Origin: Chloroflexota bacterium
Lineage (GTDB): Bacteria; Chloroflexota; Limnocylindria; Limnocylindrales; CSP1-4
Assembly: GCA_027346765.1 (NCBI GenBank)
Contig: DAIERN010000100.1
Location: forward strand, 1-5,699
DNA length: 5,699 nucleotides
Reading direction: 5' to 3'
Under the pieces are notes generated by a model. The model was not told the DNA's origin. It saw nothing but the letters and a program-made list of their open reading frames with translations, and searched no databases. Positions 1 through 5,381 of this stretch are shown piece after piece (the stretch's first letter is position 1; each line of letters starts with the position of its first letter). A program made the position numbers and the translations under genes.

Positions 1-226
1 CCATGACGAAGCGCTTGCCGATCTGCCGATGCGCGATCTCCAGGACGCGTGCTGCCTCTGAGTTGGCTGTTGCGTCATAGGCCGGCCAGGTGGATGACAG
101 CCAGCCGCCCTGAACGGGGCTCGGCAGGAGTCCGACCAGGACCAAGGACATTGACAGGACCAACACGAGTCGGCCCCGTATCCCGCTGCGCGCGGGCGGC
201 CGCATCACGGCTTGCGCAGGATTCAC
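1..226 (-). CDS. Secreted NlpC/P60-like cell-wall hydrolase, N-terminal part only (cut by window edge)
   Basis: This reading frame runs leftwards off the window, and 75 codons are visible. I chose the GTG at 226 because AGGGAGGGG lies 5 nt upstream of it; an in-frame ATG at 205 is the alternative. Residues 1-19 are basic, 20-34 form a hydrophobic signal-peptide core, and a cleavage site near PVQGG (37-41) is plausible. Without gaps, residues 18-71 match the complete NlpC/P60 protein encoded at 428-1636 at 34 of 54 positions (hand count), including GRL, PVQ, SEAARVL and HRQxGK. SEAARVLEIAHRQIGK is the typical entry helix of an NlpC/P60 domain, but the catalytic Cys lies beyond the window. By homology it is a paralogous secreted peptidoglycan endopeptidase or related amidase; the function is inferred from the neighbour. 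Nothing indicates a pseudogene: the frame is open to the edge. Confidence 0.8.
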   Translation of the reverse strand, partial: MNPAQAVMRPPARSGIRGRLVLVLSMSLVLVGLLPSPVQGGWLSSTWPAYDATANSEAARVLEIAHRQIGKRFVM

Positions 227-244
227 GGTATCCCCTCCCTGCAC

Positions 245-256
245 GTGCTGGGGCAC
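245..256 (-). repeat. 12-bp motif, proximal copy at the truncated paralogue
   Basis: GTGCTGGGGCAC on the plus strand (GTGCCCCAGCAC in the direction of the gene). The ends GTGC and GCAC are complementary; here the stem extends to CGTGC/GCACG around a TGGG loop. It ends 18 nt before the GTG start at 226, directly upstream of the ribosome binding site. An identical copy at 1654-1665 sits 17 nt before the start of the second paralogue. Confidence 0.6.
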
Positions 257-284
257 GAACAGATGGCTCCATTGGTTCATTCGA

Positions 285-296
285 GCGCTGGGGCAC
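285..296 (-). repeat. 12-bp motif, distal variant copy
   Basis: GCGCTGGGGCAC differs by one base from the proximal copy and starts exactly 40 bp from it, close to four helical turns. TCGA flanks it on both sides (281-284 and 297-300), making an 8-bp inverted repeat with one mismatch around TGGG. This fits an operator half-site pair or an RNA hairpin; which one cannot be told from sequence. Confidence 0.5.
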
Positions 297-319
297 TCGA
301 TTGACCGGCGTCTGTAACG

Positions 320-349
320 ACTTTACCCGGCCGTGCCCCTAATGCGCAA
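320..349 (-). promoter_or_regulatory. Candidate sigma70-type promoter for the truncated paralogue
   Basis: On the minus strand TTGCGC (344-349) and TAAAGT (320-325) are separated by 18 bp. Each matches four of the six consensus bases of TTGACA and TATAAT. The -35 block lies in sequence shared with the region upstream of the second paralogue (TTGTTC at 1710-1715), where the matching -10 position is poor. This is inference from weak matches in a GC-rich genome. Confidence 0.25.
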
Positions 350-427
350 CCCGGCTGTTATGCCCGGAGCGGGGAATCCCGTGCGAGGCCTGCCCTCAGG
401 AATCTTTCAGTTGGTGGCGGCTGGTTC

Positions 428-1636
428 CTACCAGGCGGCTTCGCCGCTCACCTTTTCGGACGCCACGTTGTTGCCGTAGCCGTCAAAGGCAACGACGCTG
501 TAGGAGTACGTGCCGGCCTTCGCCGGCCGGTCGACGTAGCTCGTAGTCCACACGCGGGCCACGATCTTCGTGCCGCGCTTGATCAGGTAGCCAACGGTCG
601 ACGGGCCAGAGTCAGTGCTCGGCTGCCAGCTGAGGCCGACCTGCTTGTCGCCCAGCGACTCGGCGACCAGGCCGGTCGGCACCGTGGGCGCGGTGGTGTC
701 GGTCACGTTCGCCGGTGTGCCGTCGGTCAGCACTGTCACCGACTTGACGACGGATCGGAAGCTGCGCGCGCCATTGGCGTCCACGGTCTGGATCGAGTAG
801 TCGTAGTTGCCCGGCAACCACGGGTGATCCAGGAGGGTCGTCATCTTGGTGCCGACGTAGTAGACACCGTTGCGGTAAACGCGGTACTTGAGTGGCCCAA
901 TGCCGGTCGCGCCGTCCCAGTTGAGCGCGACAGTCAGCCCGGGCTGAGCGGCGGCGCTGAAGCTCGTCGGGGGCATGGGCTGCTCAACCGGCGCCGGAGT
1001 CGGGCTGGGCGTGGCGTTGGGATCAGGTGTTGGGCTGGGTGTGGCGTTCGGATCGGGCGTTGCATCCGGATCCGCTTTGCGCGTCATGTTCACCTTGAGG
1101 ACTGCCGTGAAGGGCAGGCCCATGGGGTCGGCGCGGTGGATGCGCACGTCGTAGCGCGCATTCAGTGCGCTGACGGCCCAGTTGCCGCTGACATAGATGC
1201 CGGCGTGCTTGCCGCCGCCCCAGATGAGGATGTCGCCCGGCCGCGCGTCGGCCAGGTTCGGCGAGACCTGGTTGGGCAGATTCGCTTTGAACCAGTTGAG
1301 ATAGCCGGTTGCGCCGCGGCGCTTGTCGCCCATGCGGTCGGCCAGGCCGGCCGTCTTGAACACATACCAGATCAGGCCGGAGCAGTCGAACGCGTCCGGG
1401 CCGATGGCAGCGAAGCGATACGGCTTACCGACCTGGCGGTGGGTAATGTCCAGCACTCGGGCGGCCTCAGACCCCGGTTCGGCGGTCGAACCCGGCCATA
1501 CGTCGGTCAGCCAGCCTGCCTGGACCGGGCCGGGCAGCATGCTCACGAGCACGATCGATATCGCCAGGACGAGCATCAGCCGGCCGCGCAGGCCGGAGTA
1601 CTCGGGGCGGCGGGTTGCGATTAGTGTGACGTTCAC
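428..1636 (-). CDS. Secreted NlpC/P60 family peptidase with two fibronectin type III domains
   Basis: A 402-residue protein with a GTG start at 1636, supported by GAGGGGG 5 nt upstream. A signal peptide covers residues 1-40 (basic n-region, hydrophobic 20-34, cleavage likely after PVQA), so it acts outside the membrane. Residues about 57-183 form an NlpC/P60 domain: SEAARVL helix, FDCSG with catalytic Cys85, ARPGDILIW (131-139), and KHAGIYVS with catalytic His144. N159 is a possible third polar residue. A Pro/Thr/Asp linker (189-216) follows, then two fibronectin III-like domains at about 222-303 and 316-397, ending with YSYSVVAFDGYGN. NlpC/P60 enzymes typically cut D-Glu-gamma-diaminoacyl bonds in peptidoglycan stem peptides; some members do other amide chemistry, so the substrate is not proven. 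The FN3 domains probably serve as spacers or polysaccharide-binding modules. It lies in tandem with a paralogue and divergent to a GH114 gene. Stop codon is TAG. Confidence 0.9.
   Translation of the reverse strand: MNVTLIATRRPEYSGLRGRLMLVLAISIVLVSMLPGPVQAGWLTDVWPGSTAEPGSEAARVLDITHRQVGKPYRFAAIGPDAFDCSGLIWYVFKTAGLADRMGDKRRGATGYLNWFKANLPNQVSPNLADARPGDILIWGGGKHAGIYVSGNWAVSALNARYDVRIHRADPMGLPFTAVLKVNMTRKADPDATPDPNATPSPTPDPNATPSPTPAPVEQPMPPTSFSAAAQPGLTVALNWDGATGIGPLKYRVYRNGVYYVGTKMTTLLDHPWLPGNYDYSIQTVDANGARSFRSVVKSVTVLTDGTPANVTDTTAPTVPTGLVAESLGDKQVGLSWQPSTDSGPSTVGYLIKRGTKIVARVWTTSYVDRPAKAGTYSYSVVAFDGYGNNVASEKVSGEAAW
995..1072 (-). repeat. In-frame 30-bp tandem repeat coding the Pro/Thr linker
   Basis: Two 30-bp units (995-1024 and 1025-1054; 25 of 30 bases identical) each encode DPNATPSPTP. 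A partial unit at 1055-1072 encodes DPDATP. They form the flexible linker between the NlpC/P60 domain and the first FN3 domain. Because the unit is a multiple of three, copy-number change would lengthen or shorten the linker without a frameshift. Confidence 0.85.
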
Positions 1637-1653
1637 GAAAACCCCCTCGATAA

Positions 1654-1665
1654 GTGCTGGGGCAC
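1654..1665 (-). repeat. 12-bp motif, copy upstream of the complete NlpC/P60 gene
   Basis: GTGCTGGGGCAC is identical to the copy at 245-256 and sits 17 nt before the GTG start, compared with 18 nt in the other gene. The flanking sequence differs (TCGATAA before it here, TGCAC at 240-244), so the motif is better conserved than its surroundings. That suggests function rather than simple leftover duplication. Confidence 0.6.
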
Positions 1666-1716
1666 GATCGAATAAGTGCTATCGCGACTCTGAAACAGAA
1701 CTGTAATGCGAACAAC

Positions 1717-1732
1717 CCGGACCATCGTCCGG
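1717..1732. promoter_or_regulatory. Perfect inverted repeat CCGGAC-4-GTCCGG, possible operator
   Basis: Six-base arms with a CATC spacer. It abuts the candidate -35 hexamer of the minus-strand gene and lies 58 bp upstream of the preferred GH114 start. It could be a protein-binding site or an RNA stem in the GH114 leader. No T-run follows, so a terminator is unlikely. Confidence 0.35.
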
Positions 1733-1790
1733 CCTGATTGACCCCACGGTCGCACCACCGCGCAACGGGGTGTTGCTCAAGATGAGGGCC

Positions 1791-2570
1791 ATGAAACGGC
1801 GCGCTGTCTGGGCGATGGCCATCCTCACGGCGATGGCCATCTGGCCCGCGCCGAGCGTTGCCGCGGCCCGCTGGACGCCTGCTCTGGGGACCACGTGGCA
1901 AATCCAGTTCAGCGGCCGGCTCAATCCCTCAATTGATGCCACCGCATTCGATCTTGACATGTTCGAGACGGCGGCGAGCACCGTTGCCGCACTCCATGCC
2001 GATGGGCGCCACGTCGTCTGCTACATCAACGCCGGCGCCTGGGAGAAGTGGCGGCCCGACGCCGCGCGATATCCGCGCGTGGTCAAGGGCCGCGGGCTCG
2101 ACGGCTGGCCGGGCGAGAAATGGCTCGACATACGCCGGATCGATCTCATTGGACCCATCCTGTCCGACCGACTCGACCAATGTGCAGCCAAGGGCTTCGA
2201 TGGCGTCGAGTTTGACAACGTCGATGGGTTCGCGAACGACACCGGCTTCCCACTGACGGCGGCCGACCAGCTCACTTTCGACCGCTGGCTCGCCGCTCGC
2301 GCCCATGAGCGCGGGCTTGCCGTGGGCCTCAAGAACACGCTCGAGCTTGCGCGCCAGCTCGAGCCCGACTTCGACTTCGCGATCCTCGAGCAGTGCTTCC
2401 AGTACCGCGAGTGCGCGCTGGTGGCGCCGTTCGTCGACGCGGGCAAGAGCGTCATCGATATCGAGTACTCGCTCGCGCGCAGCCAGTTCTGTGCCAAGGC
2501 CACGCGCCTTGGGATCGCCGCGATGCGCAAGCGGCTGTCGCTCGACGCGTGGCGCAGGGCGTGTCCGTAG
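1791..2570 (+). CDS. Secreted GH114-family glycosidase (endo-alpha-1,4-polygalactosaminidase type)
   Basis: From the ATG at 1791 the protein has 259 residues. In-frame alternatives are GTG 1770 and ATG 1782. I prefer 1791 because it yields a compact signal peptide (MKRRAVWAM, hydrophobic to about 18, cleavage near PSVAAA 21-26), with GAGG close upstream. The body matches the GH114 TIM-barrel pattern from end to end: FDLDMFET (53-60), VCYINAGAWEKWRPDAARYP (76-95), WPGEKWLDIR (106-115), GFDGVEFDNVDGF (135-147), AHERGLAVGLKN (171-182), FAILEQCFQYREC (196-208) and GKSVIDIEY (218-226). Acidic residues in the DLD and VEFDNVD strands are the expected active-site carboxylates. Characterised relatives cleave alpha-1,4-linked galactosamine or galactosaminogalactan-type polymers; the substrate here is unknown. 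No lipobox or anchor is visible, so it is probably released or periplasmic. It is transcribed divergently from the wall hydrolases. No terminator is visible after the TAG stop. Confidence 0.87.
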   Translation: MKRRAVWAMAILTAMAIWPAPSVAAARWTPALGTTWQIQFSGRLNPSIDATAFDLDMFETAASTVAALHADGRHVVCYINAGAWEKWRPDAARYPRVVKGRGLDGWPGEKWLDIRRIDLIGPILSDRLDQCAAKGFDGVEFDNVDGFANDTGFPLTAADQLTFDRWLAARAHERGLAVGLKNTLELARQLEPDFDFAILEQCFQYRECALVAPFVDAGKSVIDIEYSLARSQFCAKATRLGIAAMRKRLSLDAWRRACP

Positions 2571-2625
2571 GCCCCATCCAAGCCGCGGCCCGCTGCTAGA
2601 CTGCCTCCTTCGGCGGCGCGGGAGC

Positions 2626-2639
2626 CCGTGAGCTCACGG
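2626..2639. promoter_or_regulatory. 14-bp perfect palindrome CCGTGAGCTCACGG
   Basis: The sequence equals its own reverse complement with no spacer. A gapless palindrome folds poorly as RNA but is a typical shape for a dimeric repressor site. It lies about 25 bp downstream of the -10-like TAGACT, where a bound protein could block transcription of the purine operon. Confidence 0.4.
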
Positions 2640-2677
2640 CCACAGATACGGCGGAGGTCTTGTTGCCCGATGGCGGC

Positions 2678-2697
2678 GTCGGTCCCGTGAGACCGGC
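2678..2697 (+). other. Hairpin in purA leader
   Basis: GTCGGTC (2678-2684) pairs with GACCGGC (2691-2697), with one T-G wobble, around the 6-nt loop CCGTGA. No T-run follows. Confidence 0.4.
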
Positions 2698-2710
2698 ACG
2701 CAGCCACAGA

Positions 2711-2732
2711 CGACTCACGCTCAGCGGAGTCG
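2711..2732 (+). other. Strong hairpin in purA leader
   Basis: CGACTC (2711-2716) pairs with GAGTCG (2727-2732). After a single bulged A (2717), CGC (2718-2720) pairs with GCG (2724-2726) around the TCA loop. The 3' arm AGTCG (2728-2732) can instead pair with CGACT at 2744-2748, ending 6 nt before the ribosome binding site, so two exclusive folds are possible. Confidence 0.5.
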
Positions 2733-2769
2733 ATCAGGGCACCCGACTAACCTTGAGGGGCTGCGCCTG

Positions 2770-4092
2770 ATGCCCGCGACCGTGATCTGCGGCCTCCAAT
2801 GGGGCGACGAGGGCAAGGGCAAGGCGACCGATCTGCTGGCCGCCGATGTGTCGGCCGTCGTCCGCTACCAGGGCGGCGATAACGCCGGCCACACCGTCGT
2901 GGTGGGCGAGGAGGTCTTCAAGCTCCACCTGGTCCCGAGCGGCGTATTGCACGAGCACATCACGCCCATCGTGGGACCCGGCGTCGTGGTCAACCCGCGC
3001 ACCTTGTTGACCGAGATCCAGATGCTCAACGAGCGCGGCGTTGCCACGGCCAAGGTGCGCGTCAGCAACGCAGCGCACGTGATCATGCCGTACCACGTGG
3101 CGCTCGACGCTGCACGGGAGGGCGTGGCCGCGGAGGACGGCGCACAGATCGGCACCACCCGGCGCGGCATCGGCCCGGCGTACGGCGACCGCGCCTGGCG
3201 CAGCGGCATCCGGATGGGCGACCTGCTTGAGCCCGATTTGCTGCGCTCACGTTTGGCGGCCGCAGTAAGTGAGAAGAATGCGCTGCTCGCGTCCTACGGC
3301 GCGGCAACGTTCGCGCTGGACGAGTTGCTGGCACAGGCGCTCGACTGGGGCCGCCAGCTGGCGTGGGCGATCACCGACACGACCGCCCTGGTGCAGGGCT
3401 CGCTCGCCCGGGGCGAGCACGTCCTCTTCGAGGGTGCCCAGGGCACGATGCTCGACCTGGATCACGGCACGTATCCCTACGTGACATCGAGCAACCCTAT
3501 CGCCGGCGGGGCGTGCACCGGCGGCGGCATCGGGCCGCTCCAGGTCGACCAGGTGCTGGGCATCCTCAAGGCGTACTCGACGCGGGTTGGGGCGGGGCCG
3601 CTGCCGACCGAGCTGAAAGACGCCGTGGGCGAGCACCTGACCGAGAAGGGCCACGAGTACGGCACGACCACCGGCCGCCGGCGGCGCTCGGGCTGGCTCG
3701 ACTTCGTGCCGCTGCGCTATGCCGTGCAGGTCAACAGCGTGAACACGCTGATGCTCAACAAGATCGACATCCTGAGCGGCCTGCCGCAGCTCAAGCTGTG
3801 CACCGGCTATCGCGTCGACGGGAAGCTGGTCGATTCGTGGCCGCTCAACGTGGCCCAGCTCGAACGCGCCGAGCCGGTCTACGAGACGCTCGAAGGCTGG
3901 AGCGAGGATCTGTCGTCTTGCCGCTCAGTCGAGGAGCTGCCTTCCGCCGCGCGGCGTTATGTCGCCGCGATCGAGGAGCGCGCCGGCGCGCCCATTGACG
4001 TGATCAGCGTGGGACCGGAACGCAACCAGACGCTCATGGTCAACTCGGGCCGGGTGTTGGGCGCGCGACGCCGATCCGGGGCCGCGGCGTGA
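2770..4092 (+). CDS. purA: Adenylosuccinate synthetase
   Basis: A 440-residue cytosolic enzyme that condenses IMP and aspartate, using GTP, to adenylosuccinate, the first committed step to AMP. Family motifs are present in order: GDEGKGK P-loop (12-18) with catalytic Asp13, GDNAGHT (36-42) with catalytic His41, IGTTRRGIGPAY (127-138), EGAQGTMLDLDHGTYPYVTS (221-240), PTELKD (279-284), GTTTGRRRRSGWLD (298-311) with IMP/aspartate-binding Arg303, and the guanine-specifying NKID (330-333). GPERNQT near residue 417 is the usual C-terminal signature. Length is close to the usual 420-440; a short basic/Ala tail RRRSGAAA is extra. The ATG start follows GAGGGG by 9 nt and lies at the usual distance from the P-loop. 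The stop overlaps the purD start by 4 bp (GTGA). It is probably controlled by the structured leader upstream. Confidence 0.98.
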   Translation: MPATVICGLQWGDEGKGKATDLLAADVSAVVRYQGGDNAGHTVVVGEEVFKLHLVPSGVLHEHITPIVGPGVVVNPRTLLTEIQMLNERGVATAKVRVSNAAHVIMPYHVALDAAREGVAAEDGAQIGTTRRGIGPAYGDRAWRSGIRMGDLLEPDLLRSRLAAAVSEKNALLASYGAATFALDELLAQALDWGRQLAWAITDTTALVQGSLARGEHVLFEGAQGTMLDLDHGTYPYVTSSNPIAGGACTGGGIGPLQVDQVLGILKAYSTRVGAGPLPTELKDAVGEHLTEKGHEYGTTTGRRRRSGWLDFVPLRYAVQVNSVNTLMLNKIDILSGLPQLKLCTGYRVDGKLVDSWPLNVAQLERAEPVYETLEGWSEDLSSCRSVEELPSAARRYVAAIEERAGAPIDVISVGPERNQTLMVNSGRVLGARRRSGAAA

Positions 4093-5381
4093 GCGGGTTG
4101 CGCGTCGTGGTCGTGGGCAGCGGCGCGCGCGAGCACGCCCTGGCGTGGCGGCTCGCAACAGAGGTGGGCGTCGCGCGCGTGCTGGTGGCGCCGGGCAACC
4201 CGCTGATGACGGCCGTCGCCGAAGCGCGCCCCGACGTTCGCGCGGACGACTTCGACGGCGTGGTTGCGCTGTGTCGGGCTGAGCGCGTGGACCTGGTCGT
4301 GGTTGGCCAGGAGGCCCCGCTGGTCGCGGGGCTCGGAGACCGCCTCGCAGCCGAGGGCGTGGCCTGCTTTGGGCCCAGCGCCGCGGCCGCACAGCTCGAA
4401 GGCAGCAAGGCGTTCGCGCGCGAGGTGTGCCGCGCGGCCGGCGTGCCCATGGCCATAGGTCGCGCTTTTGCGAGCGCCCGGGGCGCGATCGAGTACGCGG
4501 CGGAGGTCGGCCTGCCGCTCGTCGTGAAAGCAGATGGCCTAGCTGGTGGCAAGGGCGTGACGATCTGCGCGACCCTGGGCGAGGCGGAGCGCGCGATTCG
4601 CGAAGCGCTCGAGGATGGCCGTTTTGGCGCGGCCGGGGCGAGCGTCGTCGTGGAGCGTTTCCTGACGGGCCGCGAGGCGAGCGTCATCGCCATCTGCGAC
4701 GGCACCACGGCCCTGGCGCTGCCGGCGGCGCGCGATCACAAGCAGCTGCTCGACGGTGACCGCGGCCCCAACACCGGCGGCATGGGCGCCTATTCGCCGC
4801 TGCCCGACCTGCCTGACGCGCGGCTCGGGGAGATCGTCGCGCAGGTATTGGAGCCGGTGCTCGCGCACATGGCCGCGCGCGGGACCCCGTTCCGCGGCGC
4901 GCTCTTCTGTGGCCTGATGCTGACCGCTGACGGGCCACGCGTCCTGGAATTCAACGTGCGGCTGGGCGATCCGGAGACGCAGGCCATCGTGCCGCGGCTG
5001 ACCGCGCCGCTCGCGCCTGTTCTGCTGGCCGCGGCTACTGGCTCGCTCACGGGCATGCCCCAGATCCCCACGATGCCTGACACAACGGTCGCCCTGACCT
5101 TGGCCGCCGCCGGCTATCCCGCCTCGCCGCGCACCGGTGACGAGATTCGCGGCATCGACGATGCCCGCGCGGCCGGCGCACTGGTCTTTGGCGCGGGCGT
5201 CGCCCAAGACGACCAGGGCCTGCTGGTGACCGCGGGTGGTCGGGTGCTTACGGTGGTCGGTCGGGGCAGCGATCTCGCCGGTGCGGCCGACGCCGCATAC
5301 GAGGCCGCGGCGCGCATCGACTTTGCAGGCAAGGTCATCCGGCGCGACATTGGCCGCGCGGCCGCGGAGGTAGCCGCGTGA
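4089..5381 (+). CDS. purD: Phosphoribosylamine-glycine ligase (GAR synthetase)
   Basis: A 430-residue ATP-grasp enzyme joining 5-phosphoribosylamine and glycine to glycinamide ribonucleotide, the second step of de novo purine synthesis. The N-domain has VVVGSGAREHALAW (7-20), PGN (35-37) and VVGQEAPLVAGLGD (71-84). The ATP-grasp part shows FGPS and GSK (94-107), VVKADGLAGGKGV (145-157), ARDHKQLLDGDRGPNTGGMG (214-233) and the metal-binding LEFNVRLGDPETQ (286-298). The C-terminal domain (about 330-425) ends the protein at normal length. Residue 74 is Gln where VGPE is common in the family. The GTG start overlaps the purA stop (GTGA), and there is only a weak purine stretch (GGGG at 4078-4081) upstream, so translation is probably coupled to purA. 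Its stop overlaps the purB start in the same way. Confidence 0.97.
   Translation: MSGLRVVVVGSGAREHALAWRLATEVGVARVLVAPGNPLMTAVAEARPDVRADDFDGVVALCRAERVDLVVVGQEAPLVAGLGDRLAAEGVACFGPSAAAAQLEGSKAFAREVCRAAGVPMAIGRAFASARGAIEYAAEVGLPLVVKADGLAGGKGVTICATLGEAERAIREALEDGRFGAAGASVVVERFLTGREASVIAICDGTTALALPAARDHKQLLDGDRGPNTGGMGAYSPLPDLPDARLGEIVAQVLEPVLAHMAARGTPFRGALFCGLMLTADGPRVLEFNVRLGDPETQAIVPRLTAPLAPVLLAAATGSLTGMPQIPTMPDTTVALTLAAAGYPASPRTGDEIRGIDDARAAGALVFGAGVAQDDQGLLVTAGGRVLTVVGRGSDLAGAADAAYEAAARIDFAGKVIRRDIGRAAAEVAA

Larger units (their letters stand above)
227..427 (-). promoter_or_regulatory. Intergenic region upstream of the truncated NlpC/P60 paralogue
   Basis: This is a 201-bp gap between two minus-strand genes. 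I see no coding sequence or RNA gene in it. It holds two copies of a 12-bp motif (245-256 and 285-296), a weak sigma70-like promoter (320-349), and a block TAATGCGCAACCCGG (340-354) that recurs as TAATGCGAACAACCCGG at 1704-1720 upstream of the second paralogue. Short inverted repeats at 372-383 (CGGG/CCCG) and 389-400 (CCTG/CAGG) are too small, and lack a T-run, to be called terminators. The upstream gene could therefore read through into the truncated one. Confidence 0.5.
1637..1790. promoter_or_regulatory. Divergent intergenic region between NlpC/P60 and GH114 genes
   Basis: Promoters for both flanking genes should lie here. Close to the NlpC/P60 start are the 12-bp motif (1654-1665) and the direct repeat TCGATAAGTGCT (1647-1658) / TCGAATAAGTGCT (1668-1680), whose GTGCT cores are 22 bp apart, near two helical turns. 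A perfect inverted repeat with 6-bp arms lies at 1717-1732, next to a TTGTTC -35-like hexamer on the minus strand. On the plus strand TTGACC (1738-1743) resembles a -35 box, but I find no good -10 for it. No ORF in this interval looks real. Confidence 0.5.
2571..2769 (+). promoter_or_regulatory. Structured leader and promoter region of the purA-purD-purB operon
   Basis: A 199-bp non-coding gap. TGCTAGACT at 2594-2602 resembles an extended -10 (TGnTAGACT), but no -35 is seen. Downstream are a 14-bp palindrome (2626-2639), a 7-bp hairpin (2678-2697), a 9-bp hairpin with one bulge (2711-2732), possible pairing of CCTCC 2604-2608 with GGAGG 2653-2657, and the ribosome binding site GAGGGG (2755-2760), 9 nt before the purA ATG. 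I do not recognise a known riboswitch class. A regulatory leader is inference, but the density of inverted repeats is higher than elsewhere in the window. Confidence 0.45.

Noticed and set aside
1..226. Possible pseudogene remnant left by duplication
   Set aside because: The frame is intact to the window edge, with start codon, ribosome binding site and signal peptide; truncation is only by the window.
49..342. Open frame of 97 codons on the plus strand and a 73-codon minus frame at 75-296
   Set aside because: Both overlap the truncated NlpC/P60 paralogue, whose frame has a strong ribosome binding site and clear homology to its neighbour; the alternatives have no recognisable features.
372..400. 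Terminator for the minus-strand NlpC/P60 gene
   Set aside because: Only 4-bp stems (CGGG/CCCG and CCTG/CAGG) without a T-run.
824..1624. Long open frame (266 codons) on the plus strand opposite the NlpC/P60 gene
   Set aside because: It is fully antisense to a gene with clear domains, is rich in Arg/Ala/Gly/Val without any motif, and is explained by GC-rich codon bias.
1590..1636. Possible Tat signal (TRRPE) in the NlpC/P60 protein
   Set aside because: The RR pair is not followed by the usual hydrophobic residue pattern, and the paralogue lacks it, so a Sec signal peptide is more likely.
2571..2769. Classical purine riboswitch or an intrinsic terminator before purA
   Set aside because: No purine-aptamer core sequence that I recognise, and no hairpin followed by a T-run.
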